NCBI RefSeq assembly: GCF_001939115.1
Contig: NZ_MQTZ01000058.1
Coordinates: 1 to 52,780, forward strand
Direction: 5' to 3'
Length of the DNA stretch: 52,780 nt
DNA from: Leptolyngbya sp. 'hensonii'
Lineage (GTDB): Bacteria > Cyanobacteriota > Cyanobacteriia > GCF-001939115
Shown here: piece after piece, positions 41,403 to 51,720 of the stretch
Layout: each line of letters begins with the position of its first letter
How positions within the stretch are numbered: position 1 is the stretch's first letter
Made by a program: the position numbers and the translations under genes
Notes under the pieces: model-generated
What the model was told of the DNA's origin: nothing
Seen by the model: only the letters and a program-made list of their open reading frames with translations
Database searches by the model: none

Positions 41403-42455
41403 CTAAGCCGCCCGTTTCCGACGACGACTGGCCAACAAACCGGTACCTCCGATCGTCAGCAATCCAAGGACGGTAGCGGGTTCAGGTACGGAAAGGGTCT
41501 TCAAAGCCAGGTCAGCGATCTGCTGGTGTGCCACCGTGGTGGGGTGAATGCTATCCCAGAACAGATAGCTATTCTGAACCGCCGGATCAAAGGAACAGAG
41601 GGAGGGAGGGAAGGCTTGCAGGTCAACACAGGGGGTTGTAACATTGCTGTATTGAGGACTTACGATCGCAGCCTTAAATAGGGAATTGATATCCAAAGAG
41701 AGGATATTGGTATCTGGATTAGCTTGCCCCAAGCTACTCAAGAGTTGGCTCAAGTTCTGGTTGTAATCCTGGGTTAATGGGTTCAGGGTCTGGCTGTTGG
41801 CTGCCCCTGCGGGAGCACTCCCCAGATCGGGTAAGTTGGCCACCAGGAAATTCTTGGCCCCAGCCTGAATCAAGCTGTTTAAGACAAAACTCACGTTGTT
41901 TAGGGTGGGTTGATCATCCGTGAAGGGCGTGAAAAATGGACTTTGGCTGGGGAGAAAATCATTCCCTCCGGCCCAAATCACGTAAAGGGCGTTGGGATTT
42001 GCTTTTGGGATCGGTTGTTGGGCCAGAGAACTTAAGAAGAACTGGAGTTGGGTTTGAAGACCAGGCAGGGTGGGGTCGATCGTGTTTTGCACGCCGGTGA
42101 TTGGATCCGGACCCGTGGTGGCTCCCCCAAAAGCGTAATTGACCCCCTGGGTTGGAATTGCCCCCTGGAAAAGCACGTTCGCCAACGGCGTCGGCGTTAC
42201 ATTTAGATCCTGGGAAAGGTAATCGATCCAGTTGGGGCCATTGGAAAAGCGGCCCTGAAAATAAGGAAAGGGCGGAAACGTATTGCCGGAAAAGCCATAG
42301 ACATTCCCGCTGTCAGAGAGGCTATCCCCAAAGACGAAGATCTGATCCACGTTGAGCGTGGCGGCAATCGCAGTGGAACCCAGGGTAGACCCCAGGGCGA
42401 TCGCGCTTCCTACCGCCACGAGAGAGAGTTTGGTGAAAGATTGAAGGAGTTTCAT
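41403..42455 (-). CDS. Exported GDSL/SGNH esterase with PEP-CTERM anchor
   Basis: The protein has 350 residues. A signal peptide covers residues 1-32 (cleavage probably after AIA). Catalytic blocks are FVFGDSLSDSGN (Ser), a Gly in YAFGGA, WAGGNDF (Asn) and FWDSIHPT (Asp and His), so the SGNH set is complete. The last 27 residues are a PEP-CTERM signal: VPEPATVLGLL, a hydrophobic helix and a basic RRRKRAA end, recognised by an exosortase. It is secreted and probably processed at the surface, acting on an ester such as a lipid or acylated polysaccharide. No exosortase gene is in the window. Confidence 0.93.
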   Translation of the reverse strand: MKLLQSFTKLSLVAVGSAIALGSTLGSTAIAATLNVDQIFVFGDSLSDSGNVYGFSGNTFPPFPYFQGRFSNGPNWIDYLSQDLNVTPTPLANVLFQGAIPTQGVNYAFGGATTGPDPITGVQNTIDPTLPGLQTQLQFFLSSLAQQPIPKANPNALYVIWAGGNDFLPSQSPFFTPFTDDQPTLNNVSFVLNSLIQAGAKNFLVANLPDLGSAPAGAANSQTLNPLTQDYNQNLSQLLSSLGQANPDTNILSLDINSLFKAAIVSPQYSNVTTPCVDLQAFPPSLCSFDPAVQNSYLFWDSIHPTTVAHQQIADLALKTLSVPEPATVLGLLTIGGTGLLASRRRKRAA

Positions 42456-42843
42456 AAGGAGAAAATGCTAAAGGGTTAACCAGGAGTCATGCCAAAGGTT
42501 GCGGTGTCTGTCCATGCCATGCTGGGTCGAACTTCTGCTGGATAGACCGGGAAACCTTCGGATGGCCAGGGCAGGGAGTTTGGTGGGGAATGGACCCCCT
42601 CTCGATCGATCTCAACCCTAGACCCAATGGTGATGGCAAGATCTAAAAAAGGTATATTTACAATCAACGAAAAACCGGTGAACAGCAACGTCAGATCCTG
42701 CTGCTTTACCGAAACTTATTGGAGAACCAGTGCAAAGTCGGCTTCCTTCATGAAGACTTTACGGTTAGTCTCCGTAATTCCATCAGTCTCACGGCCTGAG
42801 CCTCCTAATTCTCCCTGAGCAGGAGGATAGGGAGGAGGCATCC
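42456..42843. other. Gene-free region between the GDSL and CBS genes
   Basis: This stretch of 388 bases holds the promoter of the leftward esterase. ORFs here are short and of mixed frame. No RNA, repeat or clear operator was seen. Confidence 0.4.
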
Positions 42844-44010
42844 TTACCGCATTAGGGTCGTTAGCTGATCTCTGATTTGCTGGAGTTGCGATCGGGTGTC
42901 TGGGGTTTGTAAATCGGACTGTTCGAGCAACCGATTCAGGATCACCAACATCTGCTGAAGGGCTTGGGAGGTTTTTCCCTTAAGAGTAGCAAGGCTCTGC
43001 TGGAGTTCTTTCTCGGTTTCGAGTTGCTGAATTGTTTGTTGCAGGTTTTTAATCACACTGTACATTTCAACGGGATCAAACACCCGCAGCAGACTGGTTT
43101 GAGTCAAAATCCCCATTTTTCGCCCCCAGTTCCAGGACACCACCAGACGCCCAACATGGCGTTTTTGCATCTCCTGTTGAGCCGTCCAGAGAGAATCCTC
43201 CGGGTTCAAGAGAAACAGGGGGGTACTCATTACTCTCTCGGCCATTGTATGACTCAGGTCAATTTGCAGGGCTTGAAACTGGACAATATCTCGTTCAGTT
43301 ACAATCCCCACGGGACGGGAGTTATTCTCGTCGTCGAACTGGGTGATCACCACACAACTGACTCGCTGGGTGGCCATTAATTGGGCTACCTGCAAGACGG
43401 GAGTGCTCAGGGGAGCCTGCACAACCTGAGTCGTCATCACATCGGCTACCCGATATAGCCGCAGGAGGTTGGCCGGACGCAGGGCCTGCCGCAAGCTGGA
43501 GTGGGAAATCACCCCAATTACTCTTTCCGTGTCATCGACCACAGGCACATTGCGAATCCGATAGCGGCGAAACAAAAAGAGTACGGCAAAAATATCCTGG
43601 AGCGATCGCTGCGATACTGTAATCACGGGGTGGACCATAACTTTCGATACTTGGACCCCCGCAAAATTCATGCCTGTTGCCGTCCATCGCACCACATCCC
43701 GTTCAGTGAGGATACCTTTGAGTTGCCCGTCCTGAATTACCAGGACACAGCCAGCCTGTCTCTTGAAATTATCTGAGAGCGGATCGGAATGGGTTGACTG
43801 TTCTACTCCATCAAGGGTACAAGTCCGATGATGGGTCTGGCTAATCAGGGTAATCACATCCACCAGCAAGGTCTCAGGTGAAACGATAAGGGGCGTTCTC
43901 TCGATCGCAGCATTCAGGTCAGGAGCCCACCGCAACGGGCTATCCAGTTGGCTTGCTTCTGGTGGGAATGGGGGTGATTGTTCAGGCGCACCTTCGGACG
44001 GATGTAACAA
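42844..44010 (-). CDS. Protein with four CBS domains and a coiled-coil end
   Basis: The protein has 388 residues from a TTG with AGGA upstream. Residues about 35-320 form four CBS motifs in two Bateman pairs: GILTERDVVRW, GVISHSSLRQAL, GIVTERDIVQF and GILTQTSLLRV each close one. The tail (about 325-388) is a coiled coil. In cyanobacteria the same front end often precedes PAS domains and a histidine kinase; here nothing follows, so it is either a stand-alone nucleotide sensor or the severed N terminus of a larger protein. Adenosine nucleotides are the usual ligands. It is cytosolic. Confidence 0.88.
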   Translation of the reverse strand: MLHPSEGAPEQSPPFPPEASQLDSPLRWAPDLNAAIERTPLIVSPETLLVDVITLISQTHHRTCTLDGVEQSTHSDPLSDNFKRQAGCVLVIQDGQLKGILTERDVVRWTATGMNFAGVQVSKVMVHPVITVSQRSLQDIFAVLFLFRRYRIRNVPVVDDTERVIGVISHSSLRQALRPANLLRLYRVADVMTTQVVQAPLSTPVLQVAQLMATQRVSCVVITQFDDENNSRPVGIVTERDIVQFQALQIDLSHTMAERVMSTPLFLLNPEDSLWTAQQEMQKRHVGRLVVSWNWGRKMGILTQTSLLRVFDPVEMYSVIKNLQQTIQQLETEKELQQSLATLKGKTSQALQQMLVILNRLLEQSDLQTPDTRSQLQQIRDQLTTLMR

Positions 44011-44058
44011 TTTTTCCTGTATACCCAGCTAAAAACAGGTGGTTTAACGTACTTTAGT

Positions 44059-44090
44059 GTAACATAGAGGGATGTTACGAAAAAAAAAAA
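44059..44090 (-). promoter_or_regulatory. Operator-like dyad with an 11-base A run
   Basis: GTAACAT-agaggg-ATGTTAC (44059-44078) is a perfect 7-bp dyad, followed on the plus strand by GA and then A's at 44080-44090. It lies about 50 bases before the CBS gene start, where a repressor or activator site would sit. Confidence 0.5.
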
Positions 44091-44164
44091 CAGACCTCTT
44101 CTTTGGCAAGCTTTAGCTCTGTATTTGGTTTCCCTGGGGTGTGCGGGAAACAGGATTCTTTGCT

Positions 44165-44530
44165 TTATGGATCAGACTCTGGTTCACACTTGGGCTCTGA
44201 GAGCCGAGCTGTTTTTCCATAGAGCCGATCAAGAACCCGTTTGACTGAGATCCGCTGCCACCCTTTCCCGCGTTTTGTTTGATATCCCTGTTGATTGAGC
44301 CAATCTGCAATTTTTTGCAAAGACTTGCCAGATTTATGATGACGACGAATCAATTCCACGACTTCGGCCTCGGCGGGGTCGTCCTTTAGTTCACCATCCA
44401 CCGATCGTTGCCCGAATGCGGGTGAGCCATACCCGACATACCCTCCCCTAGCAGCTTTGGCCTGCCGCCCTAGCACCAGCCTTGCCCAGGCATCTTGTAC
44501 ATTGGGGATGTCTGAATGGTCTGCTGACAT
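44165..44530 (-). CDS. Isolated recombinase-domain protein (serine recombinase family, no catalytic domain)
   Basis: The protein has 121 residues from ATG 44530 with an AAGAAGAG ribosome-binding site. It matches the Recombinase domain that follows the catalytic part in large serine recombinases: RGGYVGYGSPAFGQRSVDGE, then DPAEAEVVELIRRHHKSGKS and LQKIADWLNQQGYQTKRGKGW with VKRVLDRLYG. The N-terminal resolvase domain with its active serine is absent. Short proteins of exactly this kind recur in cyanobacteria, so it is probably a DNA-binding protein in its own right and not a fresh truncation. Target unknown. Confidence 0.75.
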   Translation of the reverse strand: MSADHSDIPNVQDAWARLVLGRQAKAARGGYVGYGSPAFGQRSVDGELKDDPAEAEVVELIRRHHKSGKSLQKIADWLNQQGYQTKRGKGWQRISVKRVLDRLYGKTARLSEPKCEPESDP

Positions 44531-44722
44531 GACTCTTCTTGCTTTGGAAGCTGAGGCTAATGCTAATGATTTTAGCCCCAATTATCTGGTAGCGATAGGG
44601 ATGCAATGGTTGCTTTCGGTGTACTGCGTGGGTCGGCAGGATGAAATCTTAAATGCTTTTGTAGCTCAGTCCCTGCCAGCCCGAATCACCCGATAACCTT
44701 ATCCTTGTGATCTTCAACCTGC

Positions 44723-45019
44723 ATGGAAATCTACAGAATTCGCCTTCTGAATCATCGAGATTTAGATATGACCATCCCTGTATCCCATGAAGCGGATATT
44801 CTGAGTGCGCTGAAAGCCCACGGAATGGAGTTGCCTGACAGCCTCTGTCATCAAGGGAACTGTTTATCCTGTATTGGGCAACTTCTAGCCGGTGACGTTA
44901 ACCAGGCCACTTCTTCCTTCTATCCGGCACATAATGGCCCTGTAGCCACAAAGTTTATCCTGCTTTGTCGGGCGTTTCCCTGTTCAGATTGCACAATTAA
45001 GACCTATCTTTTGAACTGA
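44723..45019 (+). CDS. Plant-type [2Fe-2S] ferredoxin
   Basis: The protein has 98 residues. Cluster ligands follow C-x4-C-x2-C (LCHQGNCLSCIG, about residues 42-50) and, 31 residues later, a fourth Cys in FILLC. Two extra cysteines follow (PCSDC). The sequence around the first three cysteines lacks the usual SCRAG, so it is divergent from photosynthetic PetF and is probably an electron donor for another partner. It stands alone between the recombinase-domain gene (divergent) and the transketolase-like gene. Upstream 44531-44722 has no gene. Confidence 0.88.
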   Translation: MEIYRIRLLNHRDLDMTIPVSHEADILSALKAHGMELPDSLCHQGNCLSCIGQLLAGDVNQATSSFYPAHNGPVATKFILLCRAFPCSDCTIKTYLLN

Positions 45020-45277
45020 GAGGACCCAGTTTCAGCATAAATTACTCGCTAATCTCTGCACCAGTCCTGGTAGTATCAGCGTGGATAGAGTCAGCAGTCC
45101 CAACCTTTGGTGATGTCAATTTAAATTTTTAATGGTGATTCCCATACCTGCTTGCCTCACAGATGTTGCATAATGCCCAGATTTAGCATGCTACACCTCT
45201 AATCAGGCACAGGATGAAAACTCATTTTGAATTGGTATGACTCTCCTGTATCCCCTTAATTTTTGCCGGACAAACCC

Positions 45278-47185
<1,908 letters not shown>

Positions 47186-47247
47186 CGTCTTCTGCAGAAT
47201 GGCCTACAGGTTTTCAGTTGGGCCAGCACCTTAGAGCAAGAATTTTG

Positions 47248-47404
47248 GGCTTTGCTGAATGCAAATATGAATTACCCTCATCCCCAACCCTTCTCCCGCA
47301 GGAGAAGGGAGCTAAAACTCTTGTTCCCTCTCCTTTGGGAGAGGGCTAGGGTGAGGGCTGCATAAGGCTTAAGCACGAAAATCATCCTTCTATTCAGCAA
47401 CGCC
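47248..47404 (-). repeat. MITE-1 copy 2 (157 bp) with 8-bp target duplication
   Basis: It has the same element and length as 15511-15667 in the opposite orientation, with two differences seen by eye. The ends are GGCTTTGCTGAAT and ATTCAGCAACGCC. GAATTTTG lies on both sides (47240-47247, 47405-47412), an exact 8-bp target-site duplication that proves transposition into this spot. Confidence 0.9.
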
Positions 47405-47717
47405 GAATTTTGCATTCTTGATCGCATAAATCAGAACCTCTGAGATTACCGGAATGGATATGTCCTTCCAGTCTCAGGGGTTTTTCATTAATAGGGGCGA
47501 GAGCCTGAGTAATATTCGGTTCAGGGATATTTTGCGATCGTGTTTTTTGGCAGGACCTGCAGGGGCGATCGACCTTCCTTTGGCTAATCAGTTTTTGGAG
47601 GTCAACCACGATATGGGTAGTGCTGCTGATCGCTTTGTTTGGGGCTGCACAATAGCTCTCTTTTCAATTCAACAGTTCTAGATGACTCCCTTCAACAGGT
47701 CCAGGACACGACCTTAT
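47405..47717. other. Gene-free spacer between two repeats
   Basis: Frames of 71-75 codons occur on both strands but have no ribosome-binding site or recognisable family. Nothing else was seen. With the flanking elements this is a repeat landing zone. Confidence 0.35.
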
Positions 47718-47826
47718 CTAGTGGTAAGTCAATCAATGATTGACGGGCAGCCAAAATCCAGGTTGTTGATTGGGGTTAAATTTTGCGGGTCTTCGACCCG
47801 TCAAAATTTTCCTGACGGAACACTAG
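47718..47826 (+). repeat. MITE-2 copy A (109 bp)
   Basis: CTAGTGGTAAGTCA at the left and TGACGGAACACTAG at the right are imperfect inverted ends. The interior carries TCAATCA/TGATTGA and a CGGGTC-TTC-GACCCG hairpin. A near-identical copy in the same orientation sits inside MITE-1 copy 3 at 49248-49356. CTAG borders both ends in both copies and may be the target. The remaining 47827-48053 holds only the cupin upstream region. Confidence 0.85.
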
Positions 47827-48053
47827 CACCGCACAAGTTGGGTGTTAGCTTGCCAGCCCACCGCCTCTTTCCAACAGCCAATTCATCCATTCTTGATAAT
47901 TTGCGGAGAGACCATAAAGACTAGACTGTAGCCGCCTGGTAATAACTTTGGAAACCAGAGATCCAGCTTAAATGTTTGCCCGTACATAGAAGCATCAGCT
48001 TTAGCAACAACATTTTGCTAGAGCAACCAAAACCCTAAAGCAGGAATAGGAAT

Positions 48054-48500
48054 ATGCTGATATTAAAACGTGAAGAAGGTCAGAGGGTACAAGTTTTGAG
48101 TGATCGGGTGTGCATCAAATTAAAGTCTGCCCACTCGTTCAATAGCATGACAGTTGCGACTGTTGATGTTCCTCCAAATGGTTATGTGCCTCCCCATACG
48201 CATACCAAAGAAGAAGAAAGCTTCTATATGCTAGAAGGTTCAATGGTGATGTATTTGAATGGTGAAGAGTTTACGATCGAGCCAGGTGACTTTGTACATG
48301 TGCCTGCAAAAACACCCCACGGCTATAAGAACAATTCCAACCAAGCCGTCAAGTTTCTGGCATGGACGATCGGAGGCGCAATTGACGAGTTTTTCATCGA
48401 AATGTCAGATAAAGTTAGAGATTTACCTGACGATCTATCTAAAATTTCTGCAATTCTTGAGAAGCATGGTATTCAAATGAATGAACCACTTGAGATGTAG
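48054..48500 (+). CDS. Single-domain cupin
   Basis: The protein has 148 residues. Cupin motif 1 reads PPHTHTKEEESFYMLEG, with two His and Glu metal ligands, and motif 2 reads PGDFVHVPAKTPHGYKN, with the third His. A 35-residue helical tail follows. Small cupins of this kind can be dioxygenases, isomerases or sensors; the reaction is not readable. It ends 27 bases before the SnoaL-like gene, so they are likely one transcript. Codon and base use are AT-richer than in the transketolase region, and repeats flank the pair, suggesting later acquisition. Confidence 0.88.
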   Translation: MLILKREEGQRVQVLSDRVCIKLKSAHSFNSMTVATVDVPPNGYVPPHTHTKEEESFYMLEGSMVMYLNGEEFTIEPGDFVHVPAKTPHGYKNNSNQAVKFLAWTIGGAIDEFFIEMSDKVRDLPDDLSKISAILEKHGIQMNEPLEM

Positions 48501-48527
48501 TTTTCCTGCTTGACTTTGGATAAGCAA

Positions 48528-48929
48528 ATGACAAATCAAGAGAGCAATAAAAATCTCATAAGGCATTGGCTTGCCAATGGCAATAATGGATTTTCTGCTG
48601 GCTTTAAAGATTATATATCTTTAGATTTTGTTGGCCACAGTCGAGACGGCGTGATTGATTTTCATGAGCTTCAGCGATTGGAGTTGGCATTCGTAGAAGC
48701 GTTTCCAGACTCTCATTATTCAGTAGAAGATTTGATCGCTGAGAATGATAGAGTTGTTCTTCGTGTCACAACAAGAGGAACTCACAGAAAAGAGTTTCAC
48801 GGTATCGCCCCTACGAATCGAAAAGTAGAGTTTACCGGCATCGTTATCTACAGAATTCAGGATGGCAAAATTGTGGAGTGTTGGGATGAAATAAACTTTG
48901 CTCATTTATGGAAGCAAATAACTGAGTAA
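48528..48929 (+). CDS. SnoaL-like ester cyclase / NTF2-fold protein
   Basis: The protein has 133 residues from ATG 48528 (TTG 48510 is an alternative). It shows the SnoaL/ester-cyclase pattern: NKNLIRHWL, a VGHSRDG segment, FPDSHYSVEDLIAENDRVVLRVTTRGTH in two pieces, FTGIVIYRIQDGKIVECWDE and a final LW. The fold is a small cone with an internal pocket, used for aldol cyclisation in polyketide pathways or for unknown small molecules. No polyketide synthase is nearby. Pairing with a cupin suggests they act on the same small compound; that is inference. Confidence 0.85.
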   Translation: MTNQESNKNLIRHWLANGNNGFSAGFKDYISLDFVGHSRDGVIDFHELQRLELAFVEAFPDSHYSVEDLIAENDRVVLRVTTRGTHRKEFHGIAPTNRKVEFTGIVIYRIQDGKIVECWDEINFAHLWKQITE

Positions 48930-48940
48930 GAGCTGCTTTA

Positions 48941-49081
48941 TAAGTAATCGGGTGAGATTAATTATAAAAATGGGGGTCTGGGGGCTTTTGCTGGCGCAAC
49001 GCTTCGCGAACGTCCCCAGGAATGGGGCGTGCCCCCTTCACCCCTACACCTATCCTCGATTTAATTGTGCCGAGTTACTTA
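48941..49081 (+). repeat. MITE-3 copy B (about 141 bp)
   Basis: It starts TAAGTAATCGGGTGAGATTA and ends CGAGTTACTTA, the same ends as 39173-39266 but inverted. It has a longer interior that includes GCAACGCTTCGCGAACGT. It lies 12 bases after the SnoaL-like stop. The 90 bases to the next repeat show nothing. Confidence 0.75.
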
Positions 49082-49171
49082 AAGAGAAGCCTGATTGACT
49101 AACAAAACTTTTCCCGTAGTAGCACGGCAAGCTTAAACTGTAGGTATATTCAAAGGCGAGTGAAGCCATGA

Positions 49172-49409
49172 GGCGTTGCTGAATCACGGTATGATTTGCC
49201 CGATCTGAACGTGAGGGAGACGCTCCCACTCCCCATCAATGACAACTCTAGTGGTCAGTCAATCAATGATTGACGGGCAGCCAAAATCCAGGTTGTTGAT
49301 TGGGGTTAAATTTTGCGGGTCTTCGACCCGTCAAAATTTTCCTGACGGAACACTAGTAGTATGAGCATCTTCCTCACGCTCCTGATTCATTCCTTCATTC
49401 AGCAACGCC
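49172..49409 (+). repeat. MITE-1 copy 3, interrupted by MITE-2
   Basis: The ends are GGCGTTGCTGAAT and ATTCAGCAACGCC, as in the other MITE-1 copies, but the interior differs after about 25 bases and holds GTGAGG...CCTCAC-type pairing. A complete MITE-2 (49248-49356) sits inside, so MITE-2 inserted later. No target duplication is evident. Confidence 0.8.
49248..49356 (+). repeat. MITE-2 copy B (109 bp), nested
   Basis: It is the same 109-bp element as 47718-47826; by eye only the GGTCAG/GGTAAG position near the left end differs. CTAG lies at both ends. It is inserted within MITE-1 copy 3, which dates it as the younger event. Confidence 0.88.
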
Positions 49410-49528
49410 CACGGTCGTTGTTTAGCATAACAAACCTGTTTGAGGGAACTATCAGAAGATCTGGGTATGGACACAAGGGTCACTAACAGCCACTCAGCAG
49501 GAACGTTAGCTAGAAAAAAGGGGGGACG

Positions 49529-50515
49529 GTGGCTATCTCAATTCAGGTTCTTCTGTTAGTTGCTACAACATCTTATCAAGCGATCGCTAGCTGGCTCGAA
49601 GATCGCCCACCCCCACCCGGTCAATTGTTTGATGTCGGTTCATATCGACTCCATCTTTACACTGTGGGAGAATCTAGTCCAACCATTGTCCTGGATCATA
49701 GTTTAGGAGGAATAGAGGGCTACTTCCTAATTCAGGAATTATCAAAATTAGCCCGAGTTTGTATCTACGATCGAGCTGGATATGGATGGAGTGATCACAG
49801 CCCATATCCTCGAACCAGCCATCAAATTGTGAAGGAATTAGATACTCTCCTCGAACAAGCGGCCATCAAACCACCCTACATTTTGGTAGGTAATTCGTTT
49901 GGTAGCTATAATGTACGGCTCTATGCTCATCTGTTTCCTGAGAAAGTTGTAGGTATTGTACTCACAGATGCACTACATGAAACAGGAATGCTCAGGATGT
50001 CTATTCCATTACAGGCTTTGAAACTCTTTTTCATCTCAGGCTTTGTGATGTCCATTTTAGGTTCAATGCTTGGGATTATCCGACTTCTAAGAGTTTTTGG
50101 AATATTTGAGTTGTTAAAGCCTGAATTACGCCGCTTTTCTCAAGCTTCTCTCAATGGGGTGAAACGTTCCTTCTGTCGTGCCAAACATTGGATTACGATG
50201 AGTCGAGAGATGATAAATTTAGACAAAAGTGCGTGTCAGGTTAGTGTAGCCAAACATTTTGGCACAGTTCCCATCGCAAGCATTAAAGCCAATTCATTCT
50301 TCAAACCTTCCTTTTGGACTATCTTTATTCCCCTAAAAGATGCTAATAAGTTGCGGGAGAAGATGCACTTGGATTTATGCAACCTATCAACTAATTGTCT
50401 TCAAGTTGAAGCGGGTGAAAGTGGTCATTTTGTGTGGATAGATCAACCTGATGTCATTGTGGATGCCGTGAAAACTGTACTCAACAAAATCGACTCTTCT
50501 AGTCGTCTTCAGTAA
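49529..50515 (+). CDS. Alpha/beta hydrolase, probably membrane-associated
   Basis: The protein has 328 residues from a GTG with GGGGGG upstream. A short hydrophobic N terminus (about 1-20) could anchor it. The oxyanion loop HSLGGIEG (about 56-63), YDRAGYGWSD, and the nucleophile elbow GNSFGS (Ser near 122) are clear. The late His is in ESGHFVWIDQP, and the acid is not certain. A hydrophobic stretch at about 170-205 may be a lid or a second membrane segment. Esterase, lipase or haloperoxidase-like activity is possible; the substrate is unknown. A strong hairpin follows the stop by nine bases. Confidence 0.85.
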   Translation: MAISIQVLLLVATTSYQAIASWLEDRPPPPGQLFDVGSYRLHLYTVGESSPTIVLDHSLGGIEGYFLIQELSKLARVCIYDRAGYGWSDHSPYPRTSHQIVKELDTLLEQAAIKPPYILVGNSFGSYNVRLYAHLFPEKVVGIVLTDALHETGMLRMSIPLQALKLFFISGFVMSILGSMLGIIRLLRVFGIFELLKPELRRFSQASLNGVKRSFCRAKHWITMSREMINLDKSACQVSVAKHFGTVPIASIKANSFFKPSFWTIFIPLKDANKLREKMHLDLCNLSTNCLQVEAGESGHFVWIDQPDVIVDAVKTVLNKIDSSSRLQ

Positions 50516-50524
50516 AGCTTGGCT

Positions 50525-50551
50525 CCCCTTCTCCCTTTTTGGGAGAAGGGG
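50525..50551. terminator. Perfect hairpin after the hydrolase gene
   Basis: CCCCTTCTCCC-TTTTT-GGGAGAAGGGG is an 11-bp stem with a five-T loop. It could end transcription from the hydrolase gene or from the opposite strand. The same CTTCTCC/GGAGAAG core occurs inside MITE-1, so it may be a repeat remnant. Confidence 0.5.
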
Positions 50552-50630
50552 CTGGAGGATGTAGACGCGCAGCGGCTTCCCCTTGGGTGGGCAACCTTGC
50601 AAAACTGGGATGCTCTCGATGCAGTTAGAC

Positions 50631-51044
50631 TTAACCCCGGCCCGGCTTAAATTGTTTAAAATAAGGCTTGGCAGATTTCAAACACAAGGTTCCTTCAGGG
50701 ATGATGGCATCCTGAGAACTGGATGGGTCCAGTTGATAGTCACTCCACATCTGATCTTTGCCGAACCGTAAAACCTGATCAGACTGTTGCATAATCAGCA
50801 CGCCTTCAAAGGTATGCACACGATAGACATTAGGTTGTTTCAAAACAGGTAGTAAGGAAGCAATGCTCACTCCATATTTGGAATAACCGATATAACAAAA
50901 CTTATTTTCACTCCCAATGATCCTGATCGATTTACTTGTTCCCAGCCAGTAGGTTCCTGGTTGGAGGGGGATCTGGGCGATCGCAGCTTCACCTGACCAT
51001 AAAGCTGCAGACAGAACTAATACGGACAAAGCCTGCAATTTCAT
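50631..51044 (-). CDS. Exported hypothetical protein, 137 aa
   Basis: A signal peptide covers residues 1-23 (cleavage after AIA). The mature part begins QIPLQPGTYWLG and is mostly beta strands, with two cysteines (FCYIGYS, LCLKSAK) that may form a disulfide in the periplasm. LQPGTYWLG-type starts occur in several small exported cyanobacterial proteins of unknown role. No catalytic motif is visible. It lies 43 bases downstream of the methyltransferase gene on the same strand and may share its transcript. Confidence 0.75.
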   Translation of the reverse strand: MKLQALSVLVLSAALWSGEAAIAQIPLQPGTYWLGTSKSIRIIGSENKFCYIGYSKYGVSIASLLPVLKQPNVYRVHTFEGVLIMQQSDQVLRFGKDQMWSDYQLDPSSSQDAIIPEGTLCLKSAKPYFKQFKPGRG

Positions 51045-51087
51045 GATTGTCTACCTCATCTCAGCCAAAAGAATCTCAGCCAATTAC

Positions 51088-51720
51088 TTATACCGATGCA
51101 GAAAAAGCAGGGTCCGGAACAAATAGGGTTAACAGAACAGGTCCTAGAAGGTAATGATGCCCCAGGCAACGTAATCCAGCCTGTGCCCCAAGCTGCTCCC
51201 GCGATTGAGGACTATAAAACTGGATATTACCGGGTAAGCTGGCCCGAAATGAAGGCTGGGTCAGGCAACTGGGGGTAAAATCAGCCAAATAAAAGCGACC
51301 CTCCGGTTTCAGAACCCGTCGCACCTCTGTGAGAACCCGTTCCGGGTGGGGGTAATGGAGAAAACTGATCGTGTTGAAAACGGCCTCAAACTGCTCTTCG
51401 GTAAAGGGCAGCGCTTCCCCATTCCCCTGGACAAAAATCAGCCGGGGGCGATGGCGGTTGGAGCGTCGGGCCTGACGGATCATCTCTGGAGACAGATCAA
51501 ACCCCGTTCCCTGTAGATCGGGATAGTGGGCTGCTAACCGATTCAGTAGACGACCTGTACCACAACCCAGATCCAGTACCTGGGGACGATCGGAGAATTG
51601 GACGTAGGTCAACAACCGCTGGTGGATGGCCTGATAGAACACCGATGGAAACAGCCAATCATATCGGGGAGCCCAGCGATCGAACACCCACTGTTTCTGT
51701 TGCAGGATGGGATTGGTCAT
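51088..51720 (-). CDS. Class I SAM-dependent methyltransferase (UbiE-like)
   Basis: The protein has 210 residues. Motif I is VLDLGCGTGRLL (about 48-59), with the acidic end of strand 2 in GTGFDLSPEMI, motif II-like GNGEALPF, and LKPEGRFYLADF as motif III. The N terminus WAPRYDWLFPSVFYQAIHQR resembles UbiE/COQ5 and related small-molecule methyltransferases, but specificity cannot be read. It is cytosolic, and the ATG is clear. Confidence 0.9.
   Translation of the reverse strand: MTNPILQQKQWVFDRWAPRYDWLFPSVFYQAIHQRLLTYVQFSDRPQVLDLGCGTGRLLNRLAAHYPDLQGTGFDLSPEMIRQARRSNRHRPRLIFVQGNGEALPFTEEQFEAVFNTISFLHYPHPERVLTEVRRVLKPEGRFYLADFTPSCLTQPSFRASLPGNIQFYSPQSREQLGAQAGLRCLGHHYLLGPVLLTLFVPDPAFSASV

Noticed and set aside
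43501-43776. ORFs opposite the CBS, kinase and PPK2 genes (many over 80 codons)
   Set aside because: They are complementary-strand shadows of long conserved genes and show no family pattern.
47394-47681. Overlapping 71- and 75-codon ORFs on both strands
   Set aside because: No recognisable family or translation signals; they partly overlap MITE-1.
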